A stretch of DNA of 53,751 nucleotides from assembly GCF_012641745.1 (NCBI RefSeq), contig NZ_WEHZ01000032.1, positions 1 through 53,751 of the forward strand, in the 5' to 3' direction. The position numbers and the translations under genes are program-made. The stretch is from Pseudoalteromonas peptidolytica (GTDB lineage: Bacteria > Pseudomonadota > Gammaproteobacteria > Enterobacterales > Alteromonadaceae). Below the pieces are notes generated by a model. That model was not told the DNA's origin. It searched no databases and saw nothing but the letters and a program-made list of their open reading frames with translations. Positions 1-8,436 of this stretch are shown piece after piece; the first letter of the stretch is position 1, and each line of letters opens with the position of its first letter.

Positions 1-27
1 TAAAGTACTTCCATGTAGTATTTCCCC

Positions 28-210
28 TTCGCGTATCCATGCGCTCACTTCCTCGAACTGGAAGCGTTGCTTCGGTTTCTTGTGACCCAAACTCAGAAGT
101 GAAACAAAACAGCTCGAAGGCGAGCCCCGCGAAGGGTCGGTCCCGGTCAATGATAGTGTGGGCTTCCCATGTGAAAGTAGAACATCCTACTTCGTAGCGA
201 GCCAGGGCCT
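28..210 (+). pseudogene. Degenerate 5S rRNA-like block, copy 1
   Basis: The stretch contains recognisable 5S rRNA segments: ACTCAGAAGTGAAAC near 100-114, ATGATAGTGTGGG near 151-163 and CCCATGTGAAAGTAGAACATC near 167-187, then GCCAGGG near 200. Between the first two lies about 35 GC-rich bases that do not fit a 5S molecule, and the conserved CCATGCCG preceding ACTCAGAAGTGAAAC is missing. It is therefore not a functional 5S gene as I read it. A terminator follows, and the block is repeated at 588-750. The position suggests the far end of an rRNA operon lying just left of the window. Confidence 0.55.
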
Positions 211-275
211 TATAAAAGGCCGATTAACCGCATTCATCCATGAATCTAATCGAAATTAGTGCATCCATGTACGTC

Positions 276-306
276 AAACCTGTTGCAGCAATGCGACGGG
301 TTTTTT
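276..306 (+). terminator. rrn-type intrinsic terminator, copy 1
   Basis: The stem AAACCTGTTGC pairs with GCGACGGGTTT across an AGCAAT loop and is followed by a T run. It is nearly identical to the hairpin at 757-787 after the second 5S-like block. A run of about 65 bases not present in the second copy separates it from the 5S-like block. Confidence 0.7.
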
Positions 307-388
307 GCTATGTGGGATTTGAAAAGAAAATCTCACAAGATAATCAACACCTCGAAAAGCAATCAATACATTACAAAACAATCAACAC

Positions 389-588
389 ATCGCGAGGTAA
401 ACTCGCTCCCACCACGACACCACCATAGTGCAGCACTGGTAGGAGGCGGTTTACCCGCCGAGCTGTTGGGTCTCTCAAACAAAAAGAATAAAACAGTCTA
501 CTCTGTAACATCGCGAAGTAAACTCGCTCCCACCACGACACCAGCAAAGTGCAGCACTGGTAGGAGGCGGTTTACCCGCCGAGCTGTT
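389..588. repeat. REP-like hairpin array, first segment (two head-to-head pairs)
   Basis: Two BIME-like units are seen. Each has a minus-orientation element (heads reading GTGGGAGCGAGTTTAC on the minus strand) at about 390-413 and 511-534, and a plus-orientation element (GTAGGAGGCGGTTTACCCGC) at 439-461 and 560-582. The heads face each other across about 25 bases. Each element folds as a 4-5 bp stem around a loop containing TTTAC. The second 5S-like block abruptly interrupts the array at about 588. Intergenic REP elements of this GTGGGAG type are associated in other gammaproteobacteria with RAYT transposases; none is encoded here. Confidence 0.8.
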
Positions 589-750
589 CCTCGAACTGCG
601 AAGCGTTGCTTCGGTTTCTTGTCACCCAAACTCAGAAGTGAAACAAAACAGCCGAAGGCGAGCCCCGCGAAGGGTCGGCCCCGGTCAATGATAGTGTGGG
701 CTTCCCATGTGAAAGTAGAACATCCTACTTCGTAGCGAGCCAGGGACTTA
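588..750 (+). pseudogene. Degenerate 5S rRNA-like block, copy 2
   Basis: This is a near-identical repeat of the block at about 50-210, with the same 5S-like segments: ACTCAGAAGTGAAAC near 630-644, ATGATAGTGTGGG near 688-700 and AAGTAGAACATC near 713-724. The same GC-rich foreign middle part is present. It differs by a handful of substitutions and lacks the ~65-base stretch that separates copy 1 from its terminator. It sits between REP-like units, so block plus terminator plus REP units appear to have duplicated together. Confidence 0.55.
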
Positions 751-756
751 TTAGAA

Positions 757-787
757 AAACCCGTTGCAGCAATGCGACGGGTTTTTT
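757..787 (+). terminator. rrn-type intrinsic terminator, copy 2
   Basis: A perfect AAACCCGT/ACGGGTTT stem, extended by TGC/GCG, closes an AGCAAT loop and is followed by six T. It is placed directly after the second 5S-like block, as at the end of an rRNA operon. Confidence 0.75.
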
Positions 788-850
788 GCTATGTGGGATT
801 TGAAAAGAAAACCTCACAAGATAATCGACACCTCGAAAAGTAATAAACAC

Positions 851-1530
851 CTCGCGAGGTAAACTCGCTCCCACCACAACACCAGCAAAGTGCTGCACTG
901 GTAGGAGGCGGTTTACCCGCCGAGCTGTTGGGTCTCTCAAACAAAAAGAATAAAACAGTCTACTCTGTAACATCGCGAAGTAAACTCGCACCCACCACGA
1001 TATCAACAAGGTGCTGTACTTTGTAGGAGGCGGTTTACCCGCCGAGCTGTTAGGTCTATCAAACAAAAAGAGTAAAACAGTCTACTCTGTAACATCGTGA
1101 GTAAAGTTCACTCCCACCACAACATCAACAAAGTGCTGCATTGGTAGGAGGCGGTTTACCCGCCGAGCTGTTAGGTTTGCCAAACAAAAAGAATAAAACA
1201 GTCTACTCTGTAACATCGTGAGTAAAGTTCACTCCCACCACAACATCAACAAAGTGCTGCATTGGTAGGAGGCGGTTTACCCGCCGAGCTGTTGGGTTTG
1301 CCAAATAAAAAGAATAAAACAGTCTGCTATGTAACATTGCGAGGTAAACTCGCTCCCACCACAATATCAACAAAGTATTGCACTGGTAGGAGGCGGTTTA
1401 CCCGCCGAGCTGTTGGGCTTGCCAAACAAAAAGAATAAAACAGTCTACTCTGTAACATCGCGAGGTAAACTCGCTCTCACCACAATATCGACAAAGTGTT
1501 GTATTGTTAGGAGGAGGTTTACCCGCGAAT
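851..1530. repeat. REP-like tandem array, second segment (~121-bp period, six units)
   Basis: Plus-orientation elements start at 901, 1023, 1144, 1265 and 1386, with a decayed one at 1506. Minus-orientation partners lie at about 852, 973, 1095, 1216, 1337 and 1458. The spacing is 120-122 bp, and the linker (AACAAAAAGAATAAAACAG then TCTACTCTGTAACAT) is itself conserved, so this is a true tandem repeat of a head-to-head REP pair. Stem sequences vary with compensation: GCGA/TCGC in most minus units, GTGA/TCAC in the units at 1095 and 1216, and GGCG/CGCC in plus units. Apparent ORFs across this stretch are chance products of the repeat. Confidence 0.85.
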
Positions 1531-1565
1531 ATTACTCTGAGTACTAGAGCGTACAATTGGCTACA

Positions 1566-2396
1566 CTAGGAGAAAACAACCGTTTTATCTCCATTAATGA
1601 AGAGCTTGTGTTCACAAGCTAATTGCAAGGCATTGCAGAACACCGTTTTTTCTATATCCCTACCAATTTTAGCCATTTCTTCTGCGCTATGTGCATGACT
1701 TACTTGTGTAACATTCTGTGCAATGATAGGTCCTTCATCTAGCTCATCATTGACGAAGTGTGCAGTTGCACCAATGATTTTCACACCACGTTTAAACGCT
1801 TGATGGTATGGTTTTGCGCCAATAAAAGCTGGCAGTGTCGAGTGATGGATGTTGATAATTCTACCATCAAAGCGAGAGACAAACTCAGGAGTAAGAATGC
1901 GCATATATTTAGCTAGACCAACTATATCAGGGTTATATTGCTCTATGAGATCTGCCATGGCTGCGTCGTGTTCTGCTCTGCTTAAGCCTTCATGAGAAAC
2001 TAAATGGAAGGGAATACCAAAACTACTTACCAGCGGTTTTAAAGTATCGTAGTTTGCTATCACAGCTTGTACTTCGATATTAAATGCCTGTTCATACTGT
2101 TTTAGTAAAACTCCTCCTAGGCAATGAGCTTCTTTTGTAGCTAATAGGACTACTTTAGTGCGCTCTTGAGCATGGAGGTTCAGCTTTGCCCCTTTTGGTA
2201 GAGTTTGTTGAAGCTGTGTTAAAAAGTCACGACTTGGGCTACCGCTGAGTTCTGTTCGCATAAAGAACCTTTGGCCTTCTTTATCGACAAATTCATTATT
2301 GCGCGTAATATTAAAACCATGTTCATGGCATAGGCTAGTTATTTTAGCGATCAGCCCTATATCATCCTTACACTCAGTGGTTAGTATATAACTCAT
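1566..2396 (-). CDS. purU: Formyltetrahydrofolate deformylase PurU
   Basis: Hydrolyses 10-formyl-tetrahydrofolate to formate and tetrahydrofolate in the cytoplasm, balancing one-carbon pools and, in E. coli, feeding formate to PurT. The 276-residue protein has an N-terminal ACT domain (about 5-80, starting ILTTECKDDIGLIAKI) and a formyltransferase-fold domain (about 82-260). Asn182, His184 (INIHHSTLP) and Asp220 (DELDEGPII) match the catalytic Asn-His-Asp set of the GART/PurU family. Length is normal. AGGAATGAGG lies just upstream of the ATG. It is a single gene whose 3' end faces the REP-like array, separated from the next minus-strand gene by 116 bp. Confidence 0.96.
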   Translation of the reverse strand: MSYILTTECKDDIGLIAKITSLCHEHGFNITRNNEFVDKEGQRFFMRTELSGSPSRDFLTQLQQTLPKGAKLNLHAQERTKVVLLATKEAHCLGGVLLKQYEQAFNIEVQAVIANYDTLKPLVSSFGIPFHLVSHEGLSRAEHDAAMADLIEQYNPDIVGLAKYMRILTPEFVSRFDGRIINIHHSTLPAFIGAKPYHQAFKRGVKIIGATAHFVNDELDEGPIIAQNVTQVSHAHSAEEMAKIGRDIEKTVFCNALQLACEHKLFINGDKTVVFS

Positions 2397-2512
2397 TTCC
2401 TCATTCCTATTTGTGTAAACGAGCCTTCAGAATACTTGGAATAACGTTTGAGATAAATCTTTTGCAATAAAAAATACCGCTATTGCTATCGTATTCAATC
2501 TTGGCTCATTCA

Positions 2513-5500
2513 CTAACGACCGTGATTGAGCAGTGCTTTTAACTTTGCAGGTTTTACAGGCTTTGACAGATAGTGAATATGGTTACTCTTTGCTATCACT
2601 TTTACTTCCTCATCTCTGACGGCTGTGATTAAAATAGCTGGTATTGTTGTTTTCCATATTGTGCGTAGGTTTTTAATCAAAGAGATACCATCATGATGAT
2701 CGTTGAGCTGGTAATCCATTAAGATAATATCTGGTGCTGCATTAGACTTCGCATATGCGAGGGCTTCTTCAGCTTTGGAAAAGAGCAGGTAGTGACAAGA
2801 CCATTTATCTAAAAGGCTGGACATCGCCTCTAGATTTTTTGGGTCGTCATCTACAGCAATTATATTGAGCTGTGTTTTACTCATCGGTTTTTGATTAATG
2901 TCTTCTTTTGTTTGTAACAGCTCGGCATTGCCATAAGGAATATCAATACTGAATCGACTACCGTGATTTACCATTGAGTTTACGGAAATGGTAATTGATA
3001 ACAGATCACATAAACGTTTCACTACACCGAGGCCAAGCCCCACACCTTTGTTATCACCTGATTGGATACGATAAAAATCATTAAAAATTTTATTTTGTTC
3101 ATGCTCAGATATACCCGGGCCTGTGTCCCAGACCTCGAGTCTGAGACTATGCTTTCGGCAGCGACATGCAATTAGCACTTTACCGCTTTCTGTATACTTC
3201 ACAGCGTTAGACACTAAATTTTGAATAATACGGCGTAAATACGTTGTATCGCTGTGCACTACACTATGAGAGCTTCTGACTTTCAGCACCAAACCTTTTT
3301 CTTTAGAAATGATGGCATACTCATTAGCCAGTGGCAGTAAAATATCATCAATATTAAAGTGTCTTGGAGTGGGTTTCATGGCCCCTTGCTCTAATTTTGC
3401 GATATCTAGTAAAGCGCTCATGAGATGGACAGTGGAGTCTAGACTATCTGTCAGCTTTTCGAAGTTACTTTGATCTTTGTTGTTGAGGTTATAGGTATCT
3501 ATTGCAGCTAAATATAAGCGAGCAGCATTGAGAGGCTGTAAAATATCATGACTTGCCAGTGCCAAAAATCGGGTTTTACTCTCGTTAGCTTGCTCTGCTT
3601 CTTTCTTAGCTGCCATCAATGCTTGTTCGGTTTTTTGCCTACTTGCGATTTCAGCTTTAAGATCTAGGTTGATGGCGCGGATTTCCTGAGTGCGAGCTTC
3701 AATCCGGTTCTCCAGATCCATATTGATTTCTTCAAGTGCATTTTGTGTTGCTATATGAGTAGTAATATCTGAAAAGCTGGTTACAAAGCCACCCTCAGGG
3801 AGAGGGTTGCCTGTCATCTCAAATACCTCGCCATTACGACGATGACGAATAAAGTGATGAGGCGTACCATTTTTAAGGTGCTGAACTCGCTTATCTACAT
3901 GTTTGTCAATTTCGCCGGGGCCGCACTCTCCACGCTCTGCATTAAAGCGGATCACTTGCTCAATGGGTTGTCCCACTTCTAAAAATCCATCTGGATAGGC
4001 AAACATTTCGTTATAGCGTTTATTCCATGCGACTAATTTTAGATCTTTATCGACGACAGAAATACCATGACTTAAATTTTCTAGCGAGGTGAAAAGTAAG
4101 TTTTGGTTAAACTGAAGCGCTTGCGTCGTTTCATCAAAAAAGTTGACGACTTCTTCGAAAGCCATTTGTCTACCAGATGATACCGTTCTGATCAGTGCTT
4201 GTGCGGATGAGGCTCCCAATACACCAGTAAGTGCCCGTTCACAAAATGAGATAAACTCAGGGTTAGGATAGGCATCATTATCTTCGAGAATGTTATTTTG
4301 TGCATAATGCCCTAACAACTGTTGGCTGCGTTGTACCCCTAAAAATGTTTGTAGTAATACTTTGAAATCATACACAGTGGCACGAACTTGCTTATTTACT
4401 CTTTTCGCAAGTCTTGTTTGATCTTTTGGGTTTACAAAAGCAGCAGCTTGGATGCGGTCGACAAGGCGCTCTTGTGCACCAATAGAAAAACTGATGTAGC
4501 AGCTGATATTGGCTAAAAGCGCAAGGAGTGTACCTCTGGTAATAATTGTTTGGCGCGTCTCATAGTCGAGAATGTTGCCAGCTTCGAGGATGGGGAACAT
4601 CAAAAATAACATCCAGCAAATGAAACCCGCTATCAGTCCTGCATATACTCCGTACGCATGGCCTTTGCGCCAGTAGAGTCCACCAATAATAGCTGGCAGT
4701 AATTGAGTAACTAATGAAAAGGCAACTAACCCCATATTCGCTAGGGCTTCCCCATGACCAAACCATTGTTGATACATATAAGACAGCAGCAAAATTGCAG
4801 CAATAACAAATCGACGTACCAAAAGTATTTGTGTTTTGAAGCTGCTATTTAAAATATTCTTTTTGAATTTGCGCTTAAACAGTAAAGGCAGTATTACGTC
4901 ATTTGATAGCATCGTACTGAGAGTAAGCGTTGCGACGACAATCATTGCTGTCGCAGCAGATAAGCCACCGATGAACACAAAGGTCGCTAAAACTGGGTGA
5001 TTCAACATAATGGGCAGTGCTAGCACAAAGCTATCGGGTGCTGCACCTGCACCTATTTGAGGGTGTATAGCTGCTGTTGCAATAGGGATTATCATAGCGG
5101 CAATTAACAATAGGTACAGAGGAAAAGCCCAGCGTGCTGTCTTTAGGTGTGAAGTATTATGGTTATCCACAACGACAACGTGAAACTGTCTTGGCAAGCA
5201 TACGATGGCTGCTGCGGCCATCAAGGTTTGACCAACGAAATTAAAATTGAAAAAGTCAAATGACTGCCAATGCTTACTTAAGTTTGCAGTTAAGCTAGGG
5301 GCTTGAGTAAGTGACTGCCATGCCAGAACTGCGACCATACCAAGTGCGAGCAGTTTGACTATAGATTCGAATGCGACAGCTAACATTAGGCCTGAACGGT
5401 ATTCTGTGACATCAACTTTTCGAGTGCCGAAAAAAATAGCAAATATAGCCATAATTAGCGTAACAGCCAATGCCAATACCGTACCTGATACCTGCCCGTC

Positions 5501-5938
5501 TCTTTGCAACAGTAAAAAGCTACTACTCAATGCCTTTAGCTGTAAAGCAATGTACGGTATCGTTGCAAGTAACGCTATCATGGTAACCATCACCGCTGTT
5601 GTTTGGCGTTTGCCATATCTAGCGGAGATAAAGTCCGCAATGGTGGTGATGTTTTGTTTTTTACTGACTAGGATCAGTTTACGTAGAAAGCCATGACCAA
5701 AGATGAACAATAAAATAGGGCCAAGCAAGATAGGAAAGTAGTGCCAACTGCTTGTTGCTGCAGTGCCAACTGAGCCATAATAAGTCCACGAAGTACAGTA
5801 GATCCCAAGCGAAAATGCGTAAACAAACGGATGATGACTAAATTTTAGCGCTCGAGGTGTGGTCTTGTCTCCCCAATTGGCGAGCCAAAAAAGTACGCCG
5901 ATGTAAATGGCTGCAACCAAGAGTAAAATAACGGTCAT
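2513..5938 (-). CDS. SSS-type transporter / hybrid sensor histidine kinase (CrbS-like)
   Basis: An 1141-residue membrane protein. Residues 1-490 form an SSS-family (PutP-like) bundle of about 13 helices, followed by a linker region (500-600), a PAS domain (about 615-730), a coiled coil (735-790), HisKA with His797 (ASHDILQPL), HATPase_c with N-box Asn911 and DTGPG 938-942, and a C-terminal receiver (1024-1138) with the acidic cluster 1030-1032 and Asp1075 (LMDYQL). The architecture is that of Vibrio CrbS-type sensors, which with the LuxR-family regulator CrbR control acetate utilisation. Divergence from an acetate-type symporter pair at 6349-8348 fits that role. The ligand is inferred. No CrbR-like gene is in the window. 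Confidence 0.9.
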   Translation of the reverse strand: MTVILLLVAAIYIGVLFWLANWGDKTTPRALKFSHHPFVYAFSLGIYCTSWTYYGSVGTAATSSWHYFPILLGPILLFIFGHGFLRKLILVSKKQNITTIADFISARYGKRQTTAVMVTMIALLATIPYIALQLKALSSSFLLLQRDGQVSGTVLALAVTLIMAIFAIFFGTRKVDVTEYRSGLMLAVAFESIVKLLALGMVAVLAWQSLTQAPSLTANLSKHWQSFDFFNFNFVGQTLMAAAAIVCLPRQFHVVVVDNHNTSHLKTARWAFPLYLLLIAAMIIPIATAAIHPQIGAGAAPDSFVLALPIMLNHPVLATFVFIGGLSAATAMIVVATLTLSTMLSNDVILPLLFKRKFKKNILNSSFKTQILLVRRFVIAAILLLSYMYQQWFGHGEALANMGLVAFSLVTQLLPAIIGGLYWRKGHAYGVYAGLIAGFICWMLFLMFPILEAGNILDYETRQTIITRGTLLALLANISCYISFSIGAQERLVDRIQAAAFVNPKDQTRLAKRVNKQVRATVYDFKVLLQTFLGVQRSQQLLGHYAQNNILEDNDAYPNPEFISFCERALTGVLGASSAQALIRTVSSGRQMAFEEVVNFFDETTQALQFNQNLLFTSLENLSHGISVVDKDLKLVAWNKRYNEMFAYPDGFLEVGQPIEQVIRFNAERGECGPGEIDKHVDKRVQHLKNGTPHHFIRHRRNGEVFEMTGNPLPEGGFVTSFSDITTHIATQNALEEINMDLENRIEARTQEIRAINLDLKAEIASRQKTEQALMAAKKEAEQANESKTRFLALASHDILQPLNAARLYLAAIDTYNLNNKDQSNFEKLTDSLDSTVHLMSALLDIAKLEQGAMKPTPRHFNIDDILLPLANEYAIISKEKGLVLKVRSSHSVVHSDTTYLRRIIQNLVSNAVKYTESGKVLIACRCRKHSLRLEVWDTGPGISEHEQNKIFNDFYRIQSGDNKGVGLGLGVVKRLCDLLSITISVNSMVNHGSRFSIDIPYGNAELLQTKEDINQKPMSKTQLNIIAVDDDPKNLEAMSSLLDKWSCHYLLFSKAEEALAYAKSNAAPDIILMDYQLNDHHDGISLIKNLRTIWKTTIPAILITAVRDEEVKVIAKSNHIHYLSKPVKPAKLKALLNHGR

Positions 5939-6348
5939 AGTATTGGGTTCGATTCTTATTATTTATATCATCATACTTTATCAAACAAATACCGCTCATA
6001 GTCTAGTTTACATTGGATTTTTATCATATATGAATAAATTTATATTAAACAATATGTTATGTGCTAGCTCAGAGTAGGCTTTAGATCTTTATTCAGCAAA
6101 TTAGACTAATGTCTTACTACAGGATTAAAACAGAGAAAACATCAAAATTAGCCACTTCTTAAATTCATATCTAATTGTTTATAAAGACTTTTTATTAATA
6201 ATAACACCCTTTGTTTTGCAGTTTACGTAAACGTAATCTTGGTGTTACGACTAAGGTCTCAATTTCAACTTATCAAGCCATTGCTACTCTCATTAAGGTC
6301 TATTAACACTGCTTGCTCTATGTTGGAGCGGGTGATAGGAGATTTAAA
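5939..6348. promoter_or_regulatory. Divergent intergenic region with a perfect 12-bp palindrome
   Basis: This 410-bp AT-rich spacer lies between the sensor kinase (minus) and the DUF4212/symporter pair (plus) and has no coding potential. The notable element is the perfect palindrome GTTTACGTAAAC at 6221-6232, about 117 bases before the start of the DUF4212 gene. This is a candidate operator; which regulator binds is not known from sequence. AGGAGA at 6338-6343 is the ribosome-binding site of the plus-strand gene. Confidence 0.5.
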
Positions 6349-6612
6349 ATGGCTTTTAAAAGTGAAGAACAAGCGAAAGCATACTGGTCAGAAAATCTCG
6401 CCTTGATGTTTAAGCTACTCACTATCTGGTTTGTCGTTTCATTTGGATTTGGCATCCTGTTAGTTGATGTGCTCAACGAAGTTCGTTTTTTTGGATTTAA
6501 ACTCGGATTTTGGTTTTCTCAACAAGGCGCAATTTATACTTTTGTTGCGTTAATCTTTGTCTATGTTTCTAAAATGAATACGCTTGACAAAAAATATGGC
6601 GTGGACGAGTGA
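6349..6612 (+). CDS. DUF4212 small membrane protein (symporter small subunit)
   Basis: An 87-residue protein starting MAFKSEEQAKAYWSENLALM, with two predicted membrane helices (about 18-42 and 55-78), typical of the DUF4212 family that always travels with a VC_2705-type sodium:solute symporter. I placed the start at 6349 because AGGAGA precedes it at good spacing and the resulting length matches the family; the in-frame ATG at 6313 would add 12 residues without a ribosome-binding site. The symporter begins 11 bases downstream, so the two are cotranscribed. Its likely role is as partner or assembly factor of the transporter; the exact function is unknown. Confidence 0.9.
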   Translation: MAFKSEEQAKAYWSENLALMFKLLTIWFVVSFGFGILLVDVLNEVRFFGFKLGFWFSQQGAIYTFVALIFVYVSKMNTLDKKYGVDE

Positions 6613-6623
6613 GGAGCTAATCG

Positions 6624-8348
6624 ATGGATGTTCAAATTTTAACTTTTATTATCGTCGGCCTCAGTTTTGCGCTCTACATCGGTATCGCTATCTGGGCAAG
6701 AGCTGGTTCAACGAATGAATTTTATGTAGCAGGCGGAGGTGTACCTCCCGTTGCCAACGGCATGGCAACTGCAGCAGACTGGATGAGTGCTGCGTCCTTT
6801 ATTTCAATGGCGGGGATTATTTCCTTCGCGGGCTACGATGGCGGTGTCTATCTTATGGGGTGGACTGGTGGTTATGTACTTTTAGCACTGTGTTTAGCGC
6901 CATACTTACGTAAATTTGGTAAGTTCACAGTACCGGATTTTATCGGTGACCGTTACTATTCTCAGGTTGCACGTGTGGTTGCGATACTTTGCGCTATTTT
7001 CATCTGTTTTACCTACATTGCTGGTCAAATGCGTGGTGTTGGTGTGGTGTTCTCTCGCTTCTTAGAAGTCGATATTGAAACAGGTGTTTACATCGGTATG
7101 GTGATTGTATTCTTCTATGCTGTACTTGGCGGTATGAAGGGGATCACGTATACACAGGTCGCTCAGTATTGTGTACTCGTATTCGCTTATTTGGTTCCTG
7201 CTATTTTCATCTCACTGATGATGACAGGCCATTTGCTACCACAAACCGGTTTCGGCGCAACGCTGGCTGATGGCTCGGGCACCTATTTACTCGACAAGTT
7301 AGATGGACTCAGTACCGAGCTTGGATTTGCGCAGTATACAGAGGGCTCCAAAAGCATGATTGATGTGTTTGCGATCACAGCTGCATTGATGGTAGGTACT
7401 GCTGGTTTGCCGCATGTAATCGTTCGCTTTTTTACCGTTCCCAGAGTAAAAGATACTCGTATTTCAGCCGCTTGGACTTTAGTATTTATCGCTATCGTAT
7501 ATACAACAGCGCCAGCTGTCGCGTCGTTCGCTCGTGTGAACATGATCGACACGATTAACGGTAAAGATGGTAGTGGTACGGTTTATGAAGAAGCACCACA
7601 GTGGGTGAAAAACTGGGAAAGAACTGGCTTAATCATATTCAATGATAAAAACGGTGATGGAAAAATGCAGTACTCTGCGGGCAAGATTGATGATCCAGCA
7701 AGTGCAAACGAGGTGAAGATTGACCGCGATATCATGGTGTTAGCAAATCCAGAAATTGCGAATCTACCTGCATGGGTGATTGCACTGGTCGCCGCAGGTG
7801 GCATTGCAGCAGCGCTCTCAACAACTGCAGGTCTGTTGCTGGTTATTTCAACATCGGTGTCACATGATTTGTTGAAACGTACCATTAAACCAGATATCAA
7901 CGACAAACAAGAATTGCTGGCTGCGCGTTTAGCTGCGATGGTGGCGATAGGGATATCAGCGTACTTTGGTATTAATCCACCGGGGTTTGTTGCCTCAGTG
8001 GTCGCATTTGCCTTCGGTTTAGCAGCGGCGAGTTTCTTCCCAGCGATTATCATGGGTATATTCTCTAAGCGCATGAACAAAGAAGGTGCTATTGCTGGCA
8101 TGGTAACGGGTATAGGTTTCACCGCGGCCTATATCATCTACTTTAAGTTTGTTAGTCCTGAGCTTAATGCGCCTGCTAATTGGCTATTTGGTATCTCTCC
8201 TGAAGGGATAGGCATCATTGGTATGTTGGTTAACTTTATTGTGGCCGCAGTAGTAATGAAAGTAACTGCTGAAACGCCTGAAGAAGTTAAATTAATGGTG
8301 GAAGGGATCCGTAATCCGAAAGGGTCAAGTGCAGCTCACGCGCACTAA
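6624..8348 (+). CDS. Sodium:solute symporter, acetate-permease type (VC_2705 subfamily)
   Basis: A 574-residue SSS-family inner-membrane symporter with about 13-14 helices, probably importing acetate or another short monocarboxylate with Na+. Family features include an N-terminal FYVAGGGVPPVANGMATAADW segment (residues 33-53) and FFPAIIMGIF near the C-terminal third. A soluble insertion at about 305-382 carries NDKNGDGK (340-347), which resembles the start of an EF-hand loop. GAGGAG precedes the ATG. It is coupled to the DUF4212 gene and divergent from the SSS-kinase. The substrate is inferred from family and context. Confidence 0.9.
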   Translation: MDVQILTFIIVGLSFALYIGIAIWARAGSTNEFYVAGGGVPPVANGMATAADWMSAASFISMAGIISFAGYDGGVYLMGWTGGYVLLALCLAPYLRKFGKFTVPDFIGDRYYSQVARVVAILCAIFICFTYIAGQMRGVGVVFSRFLEVDIETGVYIGMVIVFFYAVLGGMKGITYTQVAQYCVLVFAYLVPAIFISLMMTGHLLPQTGFGATLADGSGTYLLDKLDGLSTELGFAQYTEGSKSMIDVFAITAALMVGTAGLPHVIVRFFTVPRVKDTRISAAWTLVFIAIVYTTAPAVASFARVNMIDTINGKDGSGTVYEEAPQWVKNWERTGLIIFNDKNGDGKMQYSAGKIDDPASANEVKIDRDIMVLANPEIANLPAWVIALVAAGGIAAALSTTAGLLLVISTSVSHDLLKRTIKPDINDKQELLAARLAAMVAIGISAYFGINPPGFVASVVAFAFGLAAASFFPAIIMGIFSKRMNKEGAIAGMVTGIGFTAAYIIYFKFVSPELNAPANWLFGISPEGIGIIGMLVNFIVAAVVMKVTAETPEEVKLMVEGIRNPKGSSAAHAH

Positions 8349-8361
8349 GCAAAGCTAGCTT

Positions 8362-8397
8362 AGCTGCCCAGCCCAAGTGCTGGGCAGCTTTGTTTTT
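8362..8397 (+). terminator. Intrinsic terminator after the symporter gene
   Basis: AGCTGCCCAGC pairs perfectly with GCTGGGCAGCT (11 bp) over a six-base loop, followed by TTGTTTTT. It separates the symporter pair from the downstream DUF294 gene, which either has its own promoter or depends on read-through. Confidence 0.85.
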
Positions 8398-8436
8398 GGT
8401 AAAGCGAAGTGATTTGGTTGAAAAGGATGATGAGAT

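Noticed and set aside
240..1066. Open reading frames across the left-hand repeat region (for example 259-735 plus and 725-1066 minus)
   Set aside because: They run through 5S-like blocks, terminators and REP hairpins, contain repeat-derived peptides, and have no ribosome-binding sites.
389..1530. CRISPR array
   Set aside because: The regular spacing is due to a ~121-bp tandem repeat; the intervals are themselves conserved rather than unique spacers, the repeats are inverted pairs, and no cas genes are present.
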